A stretch of 16,250 nucleotides of DNA, taken from JBBAFS01 sp041655255 (lineage in GTDB: Bacteria > Spirochaetota > Spirochaetia > Sphaerochaetales > Sphaerochaetaceae). The position numbers were made by a program, and so were the translations under genes. Of this stretch, positions 1 through 5,768 are shown piece after piece; position 1 is the first letter of the stretch; each line of letters begins with the position of its first letter. The notes under the pieces are model-generated. The model worked only from the letters and a program-made list of their open reading frames with translations, was not told the origin of the DNA and searched no databases. The stretch covers positions 1 to 16,250 of the forward strand of contig JBBAFS010000038.1 of assembly GCA_041655255.1 (NCBI GenBank), written 5' to 3'.

Positions 1-79
1 CATAACAAAGAGCCTCATCACGAGAAATCAGTAATAATTCTCCCACTTGGGTGGGGTATATGTTATAGATACTGTCCAT
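1..79 (-). CDS. Partial N-terminus, possibly O6-alkylguanine-DNA alkyltransferase (Ogt-like)
   Basis: An ATG at 79-77 on the minus strand opens a frame of 26 codons that runs off the left edge without a stop. The only upstream in-frame codons before a stop (TGA) offer no better start. The peptide begins MDSIYNIYPTQVGELLLISR. The pattern of a Pro-Thr-x-Val-Gly turn followed by Leu-Leu-Leu and an acidic stretch resembles the first strands of Ogt/MGMT alkyltransferases, but no catalytic residue lies inside the window. No clear Shine-Dalgarno precedes the ATG, which lowers confidence. It lies downstream of the glutaredoxin terminator on the same strand, so it would need its own promoter in 80-142; I see no convincing one. 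Confidence 0.35.
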   Translation of the reverse strand, partial: MDSIYNIYPTQVGELLLISRDEALCY

Positions 80-142
80 AGGGAAATGGTATCACCACAA
101 ATGAAATAAGTATAGATAACATCAACGCTGCTGTGTGGAGGT

Positions 143-177
143 AAAAAAAAAGGTGAAACAACTGAGCTTGTTTCACC
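143..177 (-). terminator. Intrinsic terminator of the glutaredoxin-like gene
   Basis: On the minus strand a perfect 10-bp stem (arms GGTGAAACAA and TTGTTTCACC, + coordinates 152-161 and 168-177) with a 6-base loop is followed directly by nine T (A-run 143-151 on the plus strand). It begins 19 bases past the stop of the glutaredoxin-like gene, so it ends that transcript. Confidence 0.9.
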
Positions 178-195
178 TCTTTGATACATACCTTG

Positions 196-426
196 TTATC
201 TTTTGAGCGCTTTATCGATAGCTCCTCGATCAAAGCCAATAATAACCTTTCCGTTTACGTCTAATACAGGCACTCCCATTTGACCCGATTTACGGACCAT
301 CTCTTGTGCCTTCTCGGAATTTGAAGCAACGTTGTACTCAGTGAAAGGGACGTTGTTGCTTTGGAGATAACTTTTAGCCATGCGGCAGAATCCACATGTT
401 GGTGTACTATACAATGTAACAGCCAT
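196..426 (-). CDS. Glutaredoxin-like thiol-disulfide oxidoreductase (76 aa)
   Basis: This is a small thioredoxin-fold protein expected to reduce disulfides or mixed disulfides in the cytoplasm. Residues 5-14 carry the redox motif with Cys11 and Cys14 (CGFC). Residues 51-53 (GVP) are the cis-proline loop, and residues 63-66 (IGFD) form the usual glycine-containing turn before the last helix. At 76 residues it matches the single-domain glutaredoxin/NrdH size class. The CGFC centre differs from the classical CPYC, so the physiological reductant (glutathione, thioredoxin reductase or other) cannot be told. AAGGAGG lies six bases before the ATG. It is a single-gene unit with its own terminator, divergent from the rubrerythrin-like/ferredoxin pair, which suggests an oxidative-stress or redox role. 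Confidence 0.88.
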   Translation of the reverse strand: MAVTLYSTPTCGFCRMAKSYLQSNNVPFTEYNVASNSEKAQEMVRKSGQMGVPVLDVNGKVIIGFDRGAIDKALKR

Positions 427-458
427 ATTTGGCCTCCTTTTTCATATTGTCAACTATG

Positions 459-488
459 AAGATACCTATTATCAAAGAGGTTGGTCAA
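459..488 (-). promoter_or_regulatory. Candidate promoter of the glutaredoxin-like gene
   Basis: Read on the minus strand, TTGACC (488-483) is a -35 match of 5/6. After an 18-base spacer comes TATCTT (464-459), a moderate -10. It would give a leader of about 25 bases containing the AAGGAGG ribosome site. A second TTGACA at 453-448 is too close to the start codon to serve as its -35. Confidence 0.45.
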
Positions 489-495
489 CGAAAGT

Positions 496-516
496 CTTGG
501 TGACAACATCACCAAG
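496..516. promoter_or_regulatory. Perfect inverted repeat in the divergent redox intergenic region (candidate operator)
   Basis: Arms CTTGGTGA (496-503) and TCACCAAG (509-516) are exact reverse complements separated by CAACA. The element sits between two divergently transcribed redox units, 7 bases upstream of the proposed glutaredoxin -35, with no T-run on either side, so it looks like a protein-binding site rather than a terminator. It does not resemble the PerR box as I know it. A smaller repeat, GATAA and TTATC (532-536 and 541-545), lies just before the rubrerythrin ribosome site. Confidence 0.5.
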
Positions 517-562
517 CAGTGGTACGATTATGATAACGTATTATCGATAGGAGGCTTTTTAC

Positions 563-1015
563 ATGGAGAAAGTTGAGCATTCACCGAAAGCTATGAGTGC
601 AATTTATTCTAACGCAGCTAAAGCAGCTGAAAAGCAGATGCGATTTGAAGAGGCGACGTTATTTAGTGATCTCAGTGCCCACTTTGATGGAAAAAGTGAA
701 AAAAAGAGTGCAACTTCAATTGATGAAGTGAAACCTTTTATCACAGAAGATCTCACTTCGCTGTATAAAGAGGCAGAAGCTTTAGCTCTCAAAGAGGGAG
801 AGAGGGGAGTGTTACGCTGTACCACCTGGGGTAAAAAAGTAACAGCCATCCATAAATCGTTGTTAGATCGATATGAGAAACAAGGCGATGCTCTTTTAGA
901 AGGGAATAATGTCTACGTCTGTGAAGCATGCGGATTTATCAATGTCTCACCTGCAGTGCCTCAGATCTGTCCCATATGTAAAGCTCCCGCTTCTCGATTC
1001 TTACAGATTAAATAA
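563..1015 (+). CDS. Rubrerythrin-like protein with C-terminal rubredoxin domain (150 aa)
   Basis: The C-terminal part (residues 117-150) is a rubredoxin-type iron centre: Cys120-x2-Cys123, then Cys136-x2-Cys139, followed by the A-P-x-S-x-F tail typical of rubrerythrins. The N-terminal 115 residues are predicted helical and align by eye with the ferritin-like bundle; residues 70-114 match the last long helix before the rubredoxin part. The protein is shorter than classical rubrerythrin (about 190 aa). Where an ExxH iron-ligand motif is expected I read T94-A-I-H97, so the diiron site appears degenerate. It may be an electron-transfer protein rather than a peroxidase. AGGAGG lies 8 bases upstream of the ATG. 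The ferredoxin-like gene follows 11 bases later, with its ribosome site touching this stop codon, so the two are co-transcribed. Confidence 0.8.
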   Translation: MEKVEHSPKAMSAIYSNAAKAAEKQMRFEEATLFSDLSAHFDGKSEKKSATSIDEVKPFITEDLTSLYKEAEALALKEGERGVLRCTTWGKKVTAIHKSLLDRYEKQGDALLEGNNVYVCEACGFINVSPAVPQICPICKAPASRFLQIK

Positions 1016-1026
1016 GGAGAATAGTT

Positions 1027-1473
1027 ATGCATGTAGCCCGAAACCTCGCTCTATGTACAAAAGATTGTTTGTGTCTCTTTGTCTGCCCTACCGGAGCAAC
1101 TGATACTGAAACAGGTCAAATTGATTTTGCTAAGTGTCTCGATGGGTGTCGATTATGCGTCGATGCGTGCCCTTCGAATGCACTATATATTGTATATGAC
1201 TCCTATCCTGTAAAACCGAAAAAACACGATGACGTTCTTTCAGCACTTGATGCTTTATTAGAAAGTAAGGTGATGCAAGAGAGTATTGCCGATTCACTGA
1301 AAGAGAAGTCACTCATTGCCAAAGCAATTGCCCTCTCTAATAGAATCTTAGCTGAAGATTGTGCCAGAGAGTCACGATATATGCTCCCGCAAGGGGAGGG
1401 GACAAAAGAGTTGCTTCGTTCAATCAAAGAAGAGACTCCTACCATTGTGGAGAAATTGTTAGAAACACTGTAA
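1027..1473 (+). CDS. Two-cluster 4Fe-4S ferredoxin-like protein with helical C-terminal extension (148 aa)
   Basis: Residues 10-49 contain two cysteine quartets each ending in Cys-Pro: C10, C14, C16, C20-P21 and C37, C41, C44, C48-P49. This is the layout of a bacterial 2[4Fe-4S] ferredoxin, although the spacings (x3-x1-x3 and x3-x2-x3) differ from the common CxxCxxCxxxCP. It should carry electrons at low potential, plausibly to or from the upstream rubrerythrin-like protein. Residues 65-148 form a charged, probably helical tail that I do not recognise. AAGGAGA overlaps the previous stop codon. The gene ends just before the terminator hairpin of the opposing tRNA gene, whose stem may also help end this transcript. 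Confidence 0.82.
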   Translation: MHVARNLALCTKDCLCLFVCPTGATDTETGQIDFAKCLDGCRLCVDACPSNALYIVYDSYPVKPKKHDDVLSALDALLESKVMQESIADSLKEKSLIAKAIALSNRILAEDCARESRYMLPQGEGTKELLRSIKEETPTIVEKLLETL

Positions 1474-1475
1474 AG

Positions 1476-1505
1476 AAAAAGGGCCTCACACTGTGTGTCA
1501 GGCCC
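1476..1505 (-). terminator. Intrinsic terminator downstream of tRNA-Arg
   Basis: On the minus strand, two 11-base arms (+ coordinates 1481-1491 and 1495-1505) pair with one mismatch around a 3-base loop and are followed by TTTTT (1476-1480). It lies 2 bases beyond the tRNA 3' end. The plus-strand copy lacks a T-run, so it mainly serves the minus strand. Confidence 0.8.
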
Positions 1506-1507
1506 AA

Positions 1508-1581
1508 TACTCCGAGTGCGATTCGAACGCACGACCCCTTCCTTAGGAGGGAAGTGCTCTATCCTGCTGAGCTATCGGAGC
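1508..1581 (-). tRNA. tRNA-Arg, anticodon CCT (reads AGG)
   Basis: The minus-strand 74-mer folds as a full cloverleaf. The 7-bp acceptor (GCTCCGA with TCGGAGT) closes with a G-T wobble. The D stem is GCTC/GAGC. The anticodon stem CTTCC/GGAAG has loop CTCCTAA, putting CCT at positions 34-36. The T arm is GTGCG/CGCAC with loop TTCGAAT, and the discriminator is A. The CCA end is not encoded, so it must be added enzymatically. Confidence 0.96.
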
Positions 1582-1592
1582 AACATATTGGT

Positions 1593-1621
1593 AACGTAAC
1601 GCAGTTTCTGTAAAATCTCAA
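1593..1621 (-). promoter_or_regulatory. Promoter of tRNA-Arg
   Basis: On the minus strand TTGAGA (1621-1616) and TACGTT (1598-1593) are separated by 17 bases. They place a transcription start a few bases upstream of the tRNA 5' end at 1581, as expected for a monocistronic tRNA unit. Confidence 0.55.
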
Positions 1622-1727
1622 GTTAGTGAAACGTCTATTATATCTTATCGATATCACTTTACGATTCTTTTTTGTTTGAGTATCTTCTCACTTAATCGTT
1701 AAAGAGAGATGATAAAGGGTGTTATAG

Positions 1728-1756
1728 TTGAATAATTATACAAAATTCTGTATATA
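1728..1756 (+). promoter_or_regulatory. Promoter of the liv operon, overlapped by an inverted repeat
   Basis: TTGAAT (1728-1733), a 17-base spacer and TATATA (1751-1756) form a good sigma-70-type promoter about 90 bases upstream of livJ. An inverted repeat with arms TATACA (1737-1742) and TGTATA (1749-1754) covers the spacer and most of the -10, a position suited to a repressor. The rest of the gap 1622-1845 is AT-rich with no gene. The leader also has TGAATGA (1785-1791) facing TCATTCA (1829-1835), the latter abutting the livJ ribosome site, so a weak long-range stem is possible. Confidence 0.6.
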
Positions 1757-1845
1757 TTTTGACTAACACTTGAGTCGTACTTGTTGAATGAGAACCAAAT
1801 CATGGTCAAAAGAGAGACGAGAGAGTATTCATTCAGGAGGAATGT

Positions 1846-3027
1846 ATGAAAAAAAAGATTCTGTTTGCACTGTTAATAGTCGCTGTTGTGGTTTCTGTAA
1901 CTGCATTAGTTGGCTGTAAGAAGGAAGCTAAACCATCCACCGTTAAAGTAGGTTTTATTGGTCCAATGACCGGAGACTACTCTAACTACGGTAACCTTAT
2001 TTCTAAAGGTGCTTTAGTAGCTATTGAAGAGAAGAACCAAACTGGTGGTATCGCAGGGGAAGTTCTCATCGACCTCGTCATTGAAGACTCTGAAGGTGAT
2101 CCCCAAAAAGGATTAGCAGGAATTGAAAAACTCTCTTCAAGTGATAACATTGTTGCTCTTATTGGACCAGTGTTCACCGGAGTAGCTTTTGCAGTTGGAG
2201 AGCGTGTCCAAGGTGAAGGAATCTTAATGGTTACCCCATCTGGAACACACAAAGATATTACTGACATTGGTGATTATGTCTTTAGAACAGTTGCTTCTGA
2301 CGGACTTCAAGGTGAAGTATCAGGTCACTATTTCTACGAGAAAATGGGTATTCGTGACTTAGGTGTTCTGTATGTCAAAAACGACTATAGCCAAGGATTA
2401 TACGAAGGTACCACCGAAGCATTCCAAAGCCGTGGTGGAAATGTTGCTATTGCTGAAACTGCCCAAATTGGAGACAAGGATTTCAAAACCCAGTTAACCA
2501 AGATCAGAGCAGCTAATCCAGATGCAATTTACATTCCTAACTACACAGCAGAGATGGCTCAAATTCTTGAGCAAGCTTCACAACTTGGAATCACCATTCC
2601 ATTTGTAAGTGGTGATGGTTTCTCTAACCCTGAGATTTATGACCTTGCTGCCGCTTATACTGATGGTGTTACCTATATCGGACCAACACAAATTGAAGAG
2701 AGTGATGCAGCTCTTAGCTTTGAGAAGAAATATACCGACAAATACGGCTTTGCTCCCGACTCATTTGCTAAGAACGCTTACGACGCAGCGTACATCTTGT
2801 TTGATGCATTAGAGAAAGTCTATGCACAAAGCGGTAAGTTCGATCGTAAAGCTGTTCGAGATGCTTTCGCAGCAACAAAAGATTTCCAAGGTATTAATGG
2901 AACTATCAACTTCGCTGAGAACGGAGATTTAGTCTCTTATCAAGGAGTGTATCGAGTTGATGGAATTAAGCCTGTCTACCTCGGAGCCTTTACTGTTGAT
3001 GATGGTCGCTTGATTGAAGTTAAGTAA
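1846..3027 (+). CDS. livJ: Branched-chain amino-acid ABC transporter, substrate-binding lipoprotein (LivJ/LivK-like)
   Basis: This is the extracytoplasmic receptor of a hydrophobic amino-acid ABC importer. Residues 1-23 are a lipoprotein signal: three lysines, a hydrophobic run, then L-V-G before Cys24, the predicted lipidated residue. The mature part from about residue 33 (KVGFIGPMTGDYSNYG) is the first strand and loop of type I periplasmic-binding (Leu/Ile/Val-binding) folds. The GPVFTGVAFAVG region near residue 107 and the D-A-I-Y-I-P strand near 227 fit the two-lobe fold. Its 393 residues are normal for the family. AGGAGG precedes the ATG by five bases. Exact ligand specificity is not readable from sequence; related proteins bind Leu, Ile, Val, other amino acids or amides. 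A terminator-like hairpin follows, which would favour excess receptor over permease. Confidence 0.93.
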   Translation: MKKKILFALLIVAVVVSVTALVGCKKEAKPSTVKVGFIGPMTGDYSNYGNLISKGALVAIEEKNQTGGIAGEVLIDLVIEDSEGDPQKGLAGIEKLSSSDNIVALIGPVFTGVAFAVGERVQGEGILMVTPSGTHKDITDIGDYVFRTVASDGLQGEVSGHYFYEKMGIRDLGVLYVKNDYSQGLYEGTTEAFQSRGGNVAIAETAQIGDKDFKTQLTKIRAANPDAIYIPNYTAEMAQILEQASQLGITIPFVSGDGFSNPEIYDLAAAYTDGVTYIGPTQIEESDAALSFEKKYTDKYGFAPDSFAKNAYDAAYILFDALEKVYAQSGKFDRKAVRDAFAATKDFQGINGTINFAENGDLVSYQGVYRVDGIKPVYLGAFTVDDGRLIEVK

Positions 3028-3032
3028 CTAAC

Positions 3033-3066
3033 AAAGGAGAGAGGGTTGCACATCCTCTCTCCTTTT
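3033..3066 (+). terminator. Intercistronic terminator-like hairpin between livJ and livH
   Basis: Perfect arms GGAGAGAGG (3036-3044) and CCTCTCTCC (3054-3062) enclose a 9-base loop. Flanking AAA/TTT lengthens the stem to about 12 bp, and TTTT then an AT-rich stretch follow. It sits a few bases after the livJ stop. It most likely terminates part of the transcripts or protects the livJ 3' end, giving more receptor than membrane components. Confidence 0.75.
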
Positions 3067-3163
3067 GAATTATTGCATAGTCGAGCCCACATATGGTAGT
3101 GTGGGACTCATCGACACGCAGGCCTCCGCTTGGTGCGGGGGTCTCGTCTTTAAGGAGCCAATT
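3067..3163 (+). promoter_or_regulatory. Structured livH leader: two further stable hairpins before the start
   Basis: Hairpin B pairs GTCGA (3080-3084) with TCGAC (3111-3115) and CCCACA (3086-3091) with TGTGGG (3100-3105). Hairpin C pairs AGGCCTCCGC (3120-3129) with GCGGGGGTCT (3135-3144): 10 bp, including two G-T wobbles, with loop TTGGT. The livH ribosome site AAGGAG is at 3152-3157, just past hairpin C. The left arm of C (GGCCTCC) could instead pair, with one bulge, with GGAGCC covering that ribosome site. This suggests alternative folds controlling livH translation. No known riboswitch class is recognised. Confidence 0.5.
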
Positions 3164-4081
3164 GTGGGATCTAGCGCAGAATTTTTCCAACACCTTGTGA
3201 ACGGTCTAACGTTGGGAGGAATTTATGCTCTCATAGCTTTAGGGTATACGATGGTGTATGGAATACTCAAATTCATTAACTTCGCACACGGAGATATCCT
3301 TATGGCAGGCTCTTATATCGGGTTGTTTATTTACAACGCTATTCGGGGTCAAGCTATCGGGGCGTGGACGATTGTAGCATTTTTTATCGCCATGTTAGCA
3401 GGAATGATCTTCAGTGCCGCTTTAGGAATGGCTATTGAGAAAATAGCGTATAAACCTCTGAGAAGGGCTACTCGATTAGCACCTCTGCTTTCAGCAATTG
3501 GAGTCTCTTTTATTTTAAGTAATAGTGCTGCTTGGATGTGGGGAACTCGCTCAAGAAAATTAGAGTACCCATTTCACAATACCCCTATTCGTATTAAAGG
3601 AGTCTCAATTACACCCCACCAGATCCTTATTTTAGTCGTAGTTGTCGTCACCATGATTGCCTTAAAGCTCTTTGTTGATCGATCTCGGATTGGTAAGGCG
3701 ATGAGAGCAACCTCATTAGATCAAGATACCGCTAAGTTAATGGGAATTCGTTCAGATAAGATTATTACAATCACATTTGCTATAGGATCGGCCTTAGCTG
3801 CCACAGCAGGCTTTCTTATTGCCCTTGAGATTAAGATCTATCCCTCAATGGGGACCATGACTGGCCTTAAGGCCTTTGTTGCCGCTGTTGTAGGGGGCAT
3901 TGGAAATATTAGTGGAGCTATGCTTGGTGGTATTTTATTAGGATTATTAGAGACATTTGGTGTTGCCTTGTTAGGCATCCCTTATGGCTTACGCGATACC
4001 ATTGCCTTTGTGGCCCTTATTATCATCTTGTTGGTGAAACCTGAAGGACTCTTAGGTAAAGTCGAGAAGGAGAAAGTGTAA
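3164..4081 (+). CDS. livH: Branched-chain amino-acid ABC transporter permease (LivH-like)
   Basis: One of two membrane permeases of the importer. I place the start at GTG 3164, because AAGGAG lies six bases upstream and the resulting N-terminus (MGSSAEFFQHLVNGLTLGG, 305 aa) matches the usual LivH beginning. The longer open frame from a TTG at 3065 has no ribosome site and runs through the hairpins. Typical LivH blocks follow: G-G-I-Y-A-L-I-A-L-G-Y-T-M-V-Y-G in the first membrane helix, then KFINFAHGDILM, a V-V-G-G-I-G-N cytoplasmic coupling region near the C-terminal third, and about eight hydrophobic segments. The frame ends in KPEGLLGK, also typical. The TAA stop shares its last base with the livM ATG, so translation is coupled. 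Confidence 0.93.
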   Translation: MGSSAEFFQHLVNGLTLGGIYALIALGYTMVYGILKFINFAHGDILMAGSYIGLFIYNAIRGQAIGAWTIVAFFIAMLAGMIFSAALGMAIEKIAYKPLRRATRLAPLLSAIGVSFILSNSAAWMWGTRSRKLEYPFHNTPIRIKGVSITPHQILILVVVVVTMIALKLFVDRSRIGKAMRATSLDQDTAKLMGIRSDKIITITFAIGSALAATAGFLIALEIKIYPSMGTMTGLKAFVAAVVGGIGNISGAMLGGILLGLLETFGVALLGIPYGLRDTIAFVALIIILLVKPEGLLGKVEKEKV

Positions 4082-4992
4082 TGGTAAACTTCATCCTACT
4101 CATTTTGATATACACTGGCGTCTACGCCTTAATGGCGATTGGACAAAACCTGATCACTGGGTATTTAGGTCTTTTATCTCTTACCCAAGCGGGGTTTTTT
4201 GCCATCGGTAGTTATGTTACTGCAATACTTACTACCACCTATGGAGTAAACTTTTGGGTCTCTGTCCCTCTAGCCGCCTTATTAAGTGGGTTTTTTGGTC
4301 TTCTTATAGGGTTGCCTACGCTACGGTTAAAAGGGGACTATTTGGCTATTGCCACCCTAGGATTTGGTGAGATTGTCCGTAACATTTTAAATAACTGGGA
4401 CAAAGTAACAAAAGGTCCTATGGGAATTCAACGAATTCCAATGGTCTCAATCTTTGGAATGAAAGTGAGCCCTTATACAAAATGGGGATTTTTAGCCTTA
4501 GTGTGGGTCTTTGTTGTTGTCTTTTATGTTATATTCGAAAGAATCACCCAATCGAGAATTGGGCGAGCTTTTGAAGCTATTAGAGAAGATGAGATTGCAG
4601 CTTCCTCAATGGGAATCAATACAACTGTGTATAAAGTATGGGGCTTTGTTCTTGGAGCTAGTGTTGCGGGGATTGCAGGGAGCCTTCAAGCTGTCTTTAT
4701 CCTTTCAGTCACACCAAGTGTCTTCACATTCATGGTCTCTATTATGGTGTTGTGTATGGTGGTCCTTGGGGGAATGGGAAATTTCCTTGCGGTGATTTTA
4801 GGGGCATTCATTATCCAATTCATCTCATACTTCCCACAACTTGTTGGTCTTTCAAATGTCATACCTCCCCAATTCAAGCAAGTCTTATTTGGACTCATCT
4901 TAGTGATTATGATGATTTGGAGACCTCAGGGGATACTGGGGCGACAAACTCGGGGTGCACCTGGGTTGCTTCGTAAAGGGGGTGAGCGATGA
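4081..4992 (+). CDS. livM: Branched-chain amino-acid ABC transporter permease (LivM-like)
   Basis: Second permease, 303 aa, very hydrophobic with eight or more predicted membrane helices. It shows LivM hallmarks: A-I-G-Q-N-L-I-T-G-Y-L-G-L-L-S-L in the first part, L-K-G-D-Y-L-A-I-A-T-L-G-F-G-E-I near residues 82-97, the I-G-R-A-F-E-A-I-R-E-D-E motif near 160-171, V-L-G-G-M-G-N near 223-229, and the C-terminal RPQGILG. The start ATG overlaps the livH stop by one base, with AAGGAG upstream inside livH. Its TGA overlaps the livG ATG (ATGA). It would pair with LivH to form the channel energised by LivG and LivF. Confidence 0.94.
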   Translation: MVNFILLILIYTGVYALMAIGQNLITGYLGLLSLTQAGFFAIGSYVTAILTTTYGVNFWVSVPLAALLSGFFGLLIGLPTLRLKGDYLAIATLGFGEIVRNILNNWDKVTKGPMGIQRIPMVSIFGMKVSPYTKWGFLALVWVFVVVFYVIFERITQSRIGRAFEAIREDEIAASSMGINTTVYKVWGFVLGASVAGIAGSLQAVFILSVTPSVFTFMVSIMVLCMVVLGGMGNFLAVILGAFIIQFISYFPQLVGLSNVIPPQFKQVLFGLILVIMMIWRPQGILGRQTRGAPGLLRKGGER

Positions 4993-5768
4993 TCTTATTA
5001 GAAGCAAAAAAACTCACCCGAACCTACGGGGGTGTTATTGCTATAAGCAATGTCGACTTCCACGTACAAAAAGGACTTATCACTGGCCTTATTGGTCCTA
5101 ATGGGGCAGGAAAAACAACGCTGTTTAACAACATGACTGGCTTAGATACTGCTACCAGTGGCCAAGTGTTTTTTGAAGGAGTCGACATTACCGGTCAAAA
5201 CGCTCATAACATTGCCCGAATGGGTATTGGGCGAACGTTTCAAAATATTAGGTTGTTTAAAGAGTTATCAGTTATTGAAAATGTGATGATAGGTCTCCAT
5301 TTCAGTACCGGTAAAAGCCCTACTACAGGGAGAGTGAAAGCCGCCTTTCATAGTCTGATTCATGTCAAAGAGGAGTATAATACTCTTGAAGCAGAAGCGA
5401 TGAAATGGTTGGAGTTTTTTAAGTTAGAAGCTTTAAGAGATGAACTTGCTAAAAACCTCCCCTACGGTCACCAACGAGAGTTAGAGATTGCCCGTGCGAT
5501 GGCGACAAATCCGAAGTTACTCTTTTTGGATGAACCTGCTGCTGGAATGAACCCGTTTGAGACCGATGCTTTGATGAATACTATCAGGCGGATTCGTGAT
5601 ATCGGCATTACCGTTGTCTTAATTGAACACGATATGAAATTGGTGATGAGTATTTGTGACACTATCACTGTATTAAACTATGGCCAACATATAGCTCAAG
5701 GTACACCAACAGAAATTCGAAATAATCCAAAGGTGATTGAAGCCTATCTTGGAAAGGAGGAGTCATGA
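4989..5768 (+). CDS. livG: Branched-chain amino-acid ABC transporter ATP-binding protein (LivG-like)
   Basis: ATPase subunit, 259 aa. Walker A is GPNGAGKT (residues 36-43), the Q-loop is GRTFQNIRLF (Gln85), the signature is L-P-Y-G-H-Q (157-162), Walker B is LLFLDEP (177-183) and the H-loop is His214 in LIEHDM. The signature has PYGHQ instead of the usual SYGQQ or SGGQ; LivG proteins commonly carry a variant here. The extra segment around residues 103-130 is the LivG-specific insertion between Q-loop and signature. The start overlaps livM by four bases and the stop overlaps livF by four bases. The C-terminal P-K-V-I-E-A-Y-L-G is the standard family ending. Confidence 0.95.
   Translation: MILLEAKKLTRTYGGVIAISNVDFHVQKGLITGLIGPNGAGKTTLFNNMTGLDTATSGQVFFEGVDITGQNAHNIARMGIGRTFQNIRLFKELSVIENVMIGLHFSTGKSPTTGRVKAAFHSLIHVKEEYNTLEAEAMKWLEFFKLEALRDELAKNLPYGHQRELEIARAMATNPKLLFLDEPAAGMNPFETDALMNTIRRIRDIGITVVLIEHDMKLVMSICDTITVLNYGQHIAQGTPTEIRNNPKVIEAYLGKEES

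Noticed and set aside
3075..3120. Hammerhead-like ribozyme on the minus strand (a GATGAG beside a stem)
   Set aside because: The conserved GAAA after stem II and the cleavage triplet arrangement are missing.
3065..3163. N-terminal extension of LivH starting at TTG 3065
   Set aside because: No ribosome site precedes the TTG, the extension has no family similarity, and it runs through two hairpins. GTG 3164 has AAGGAG at ideal spacing.
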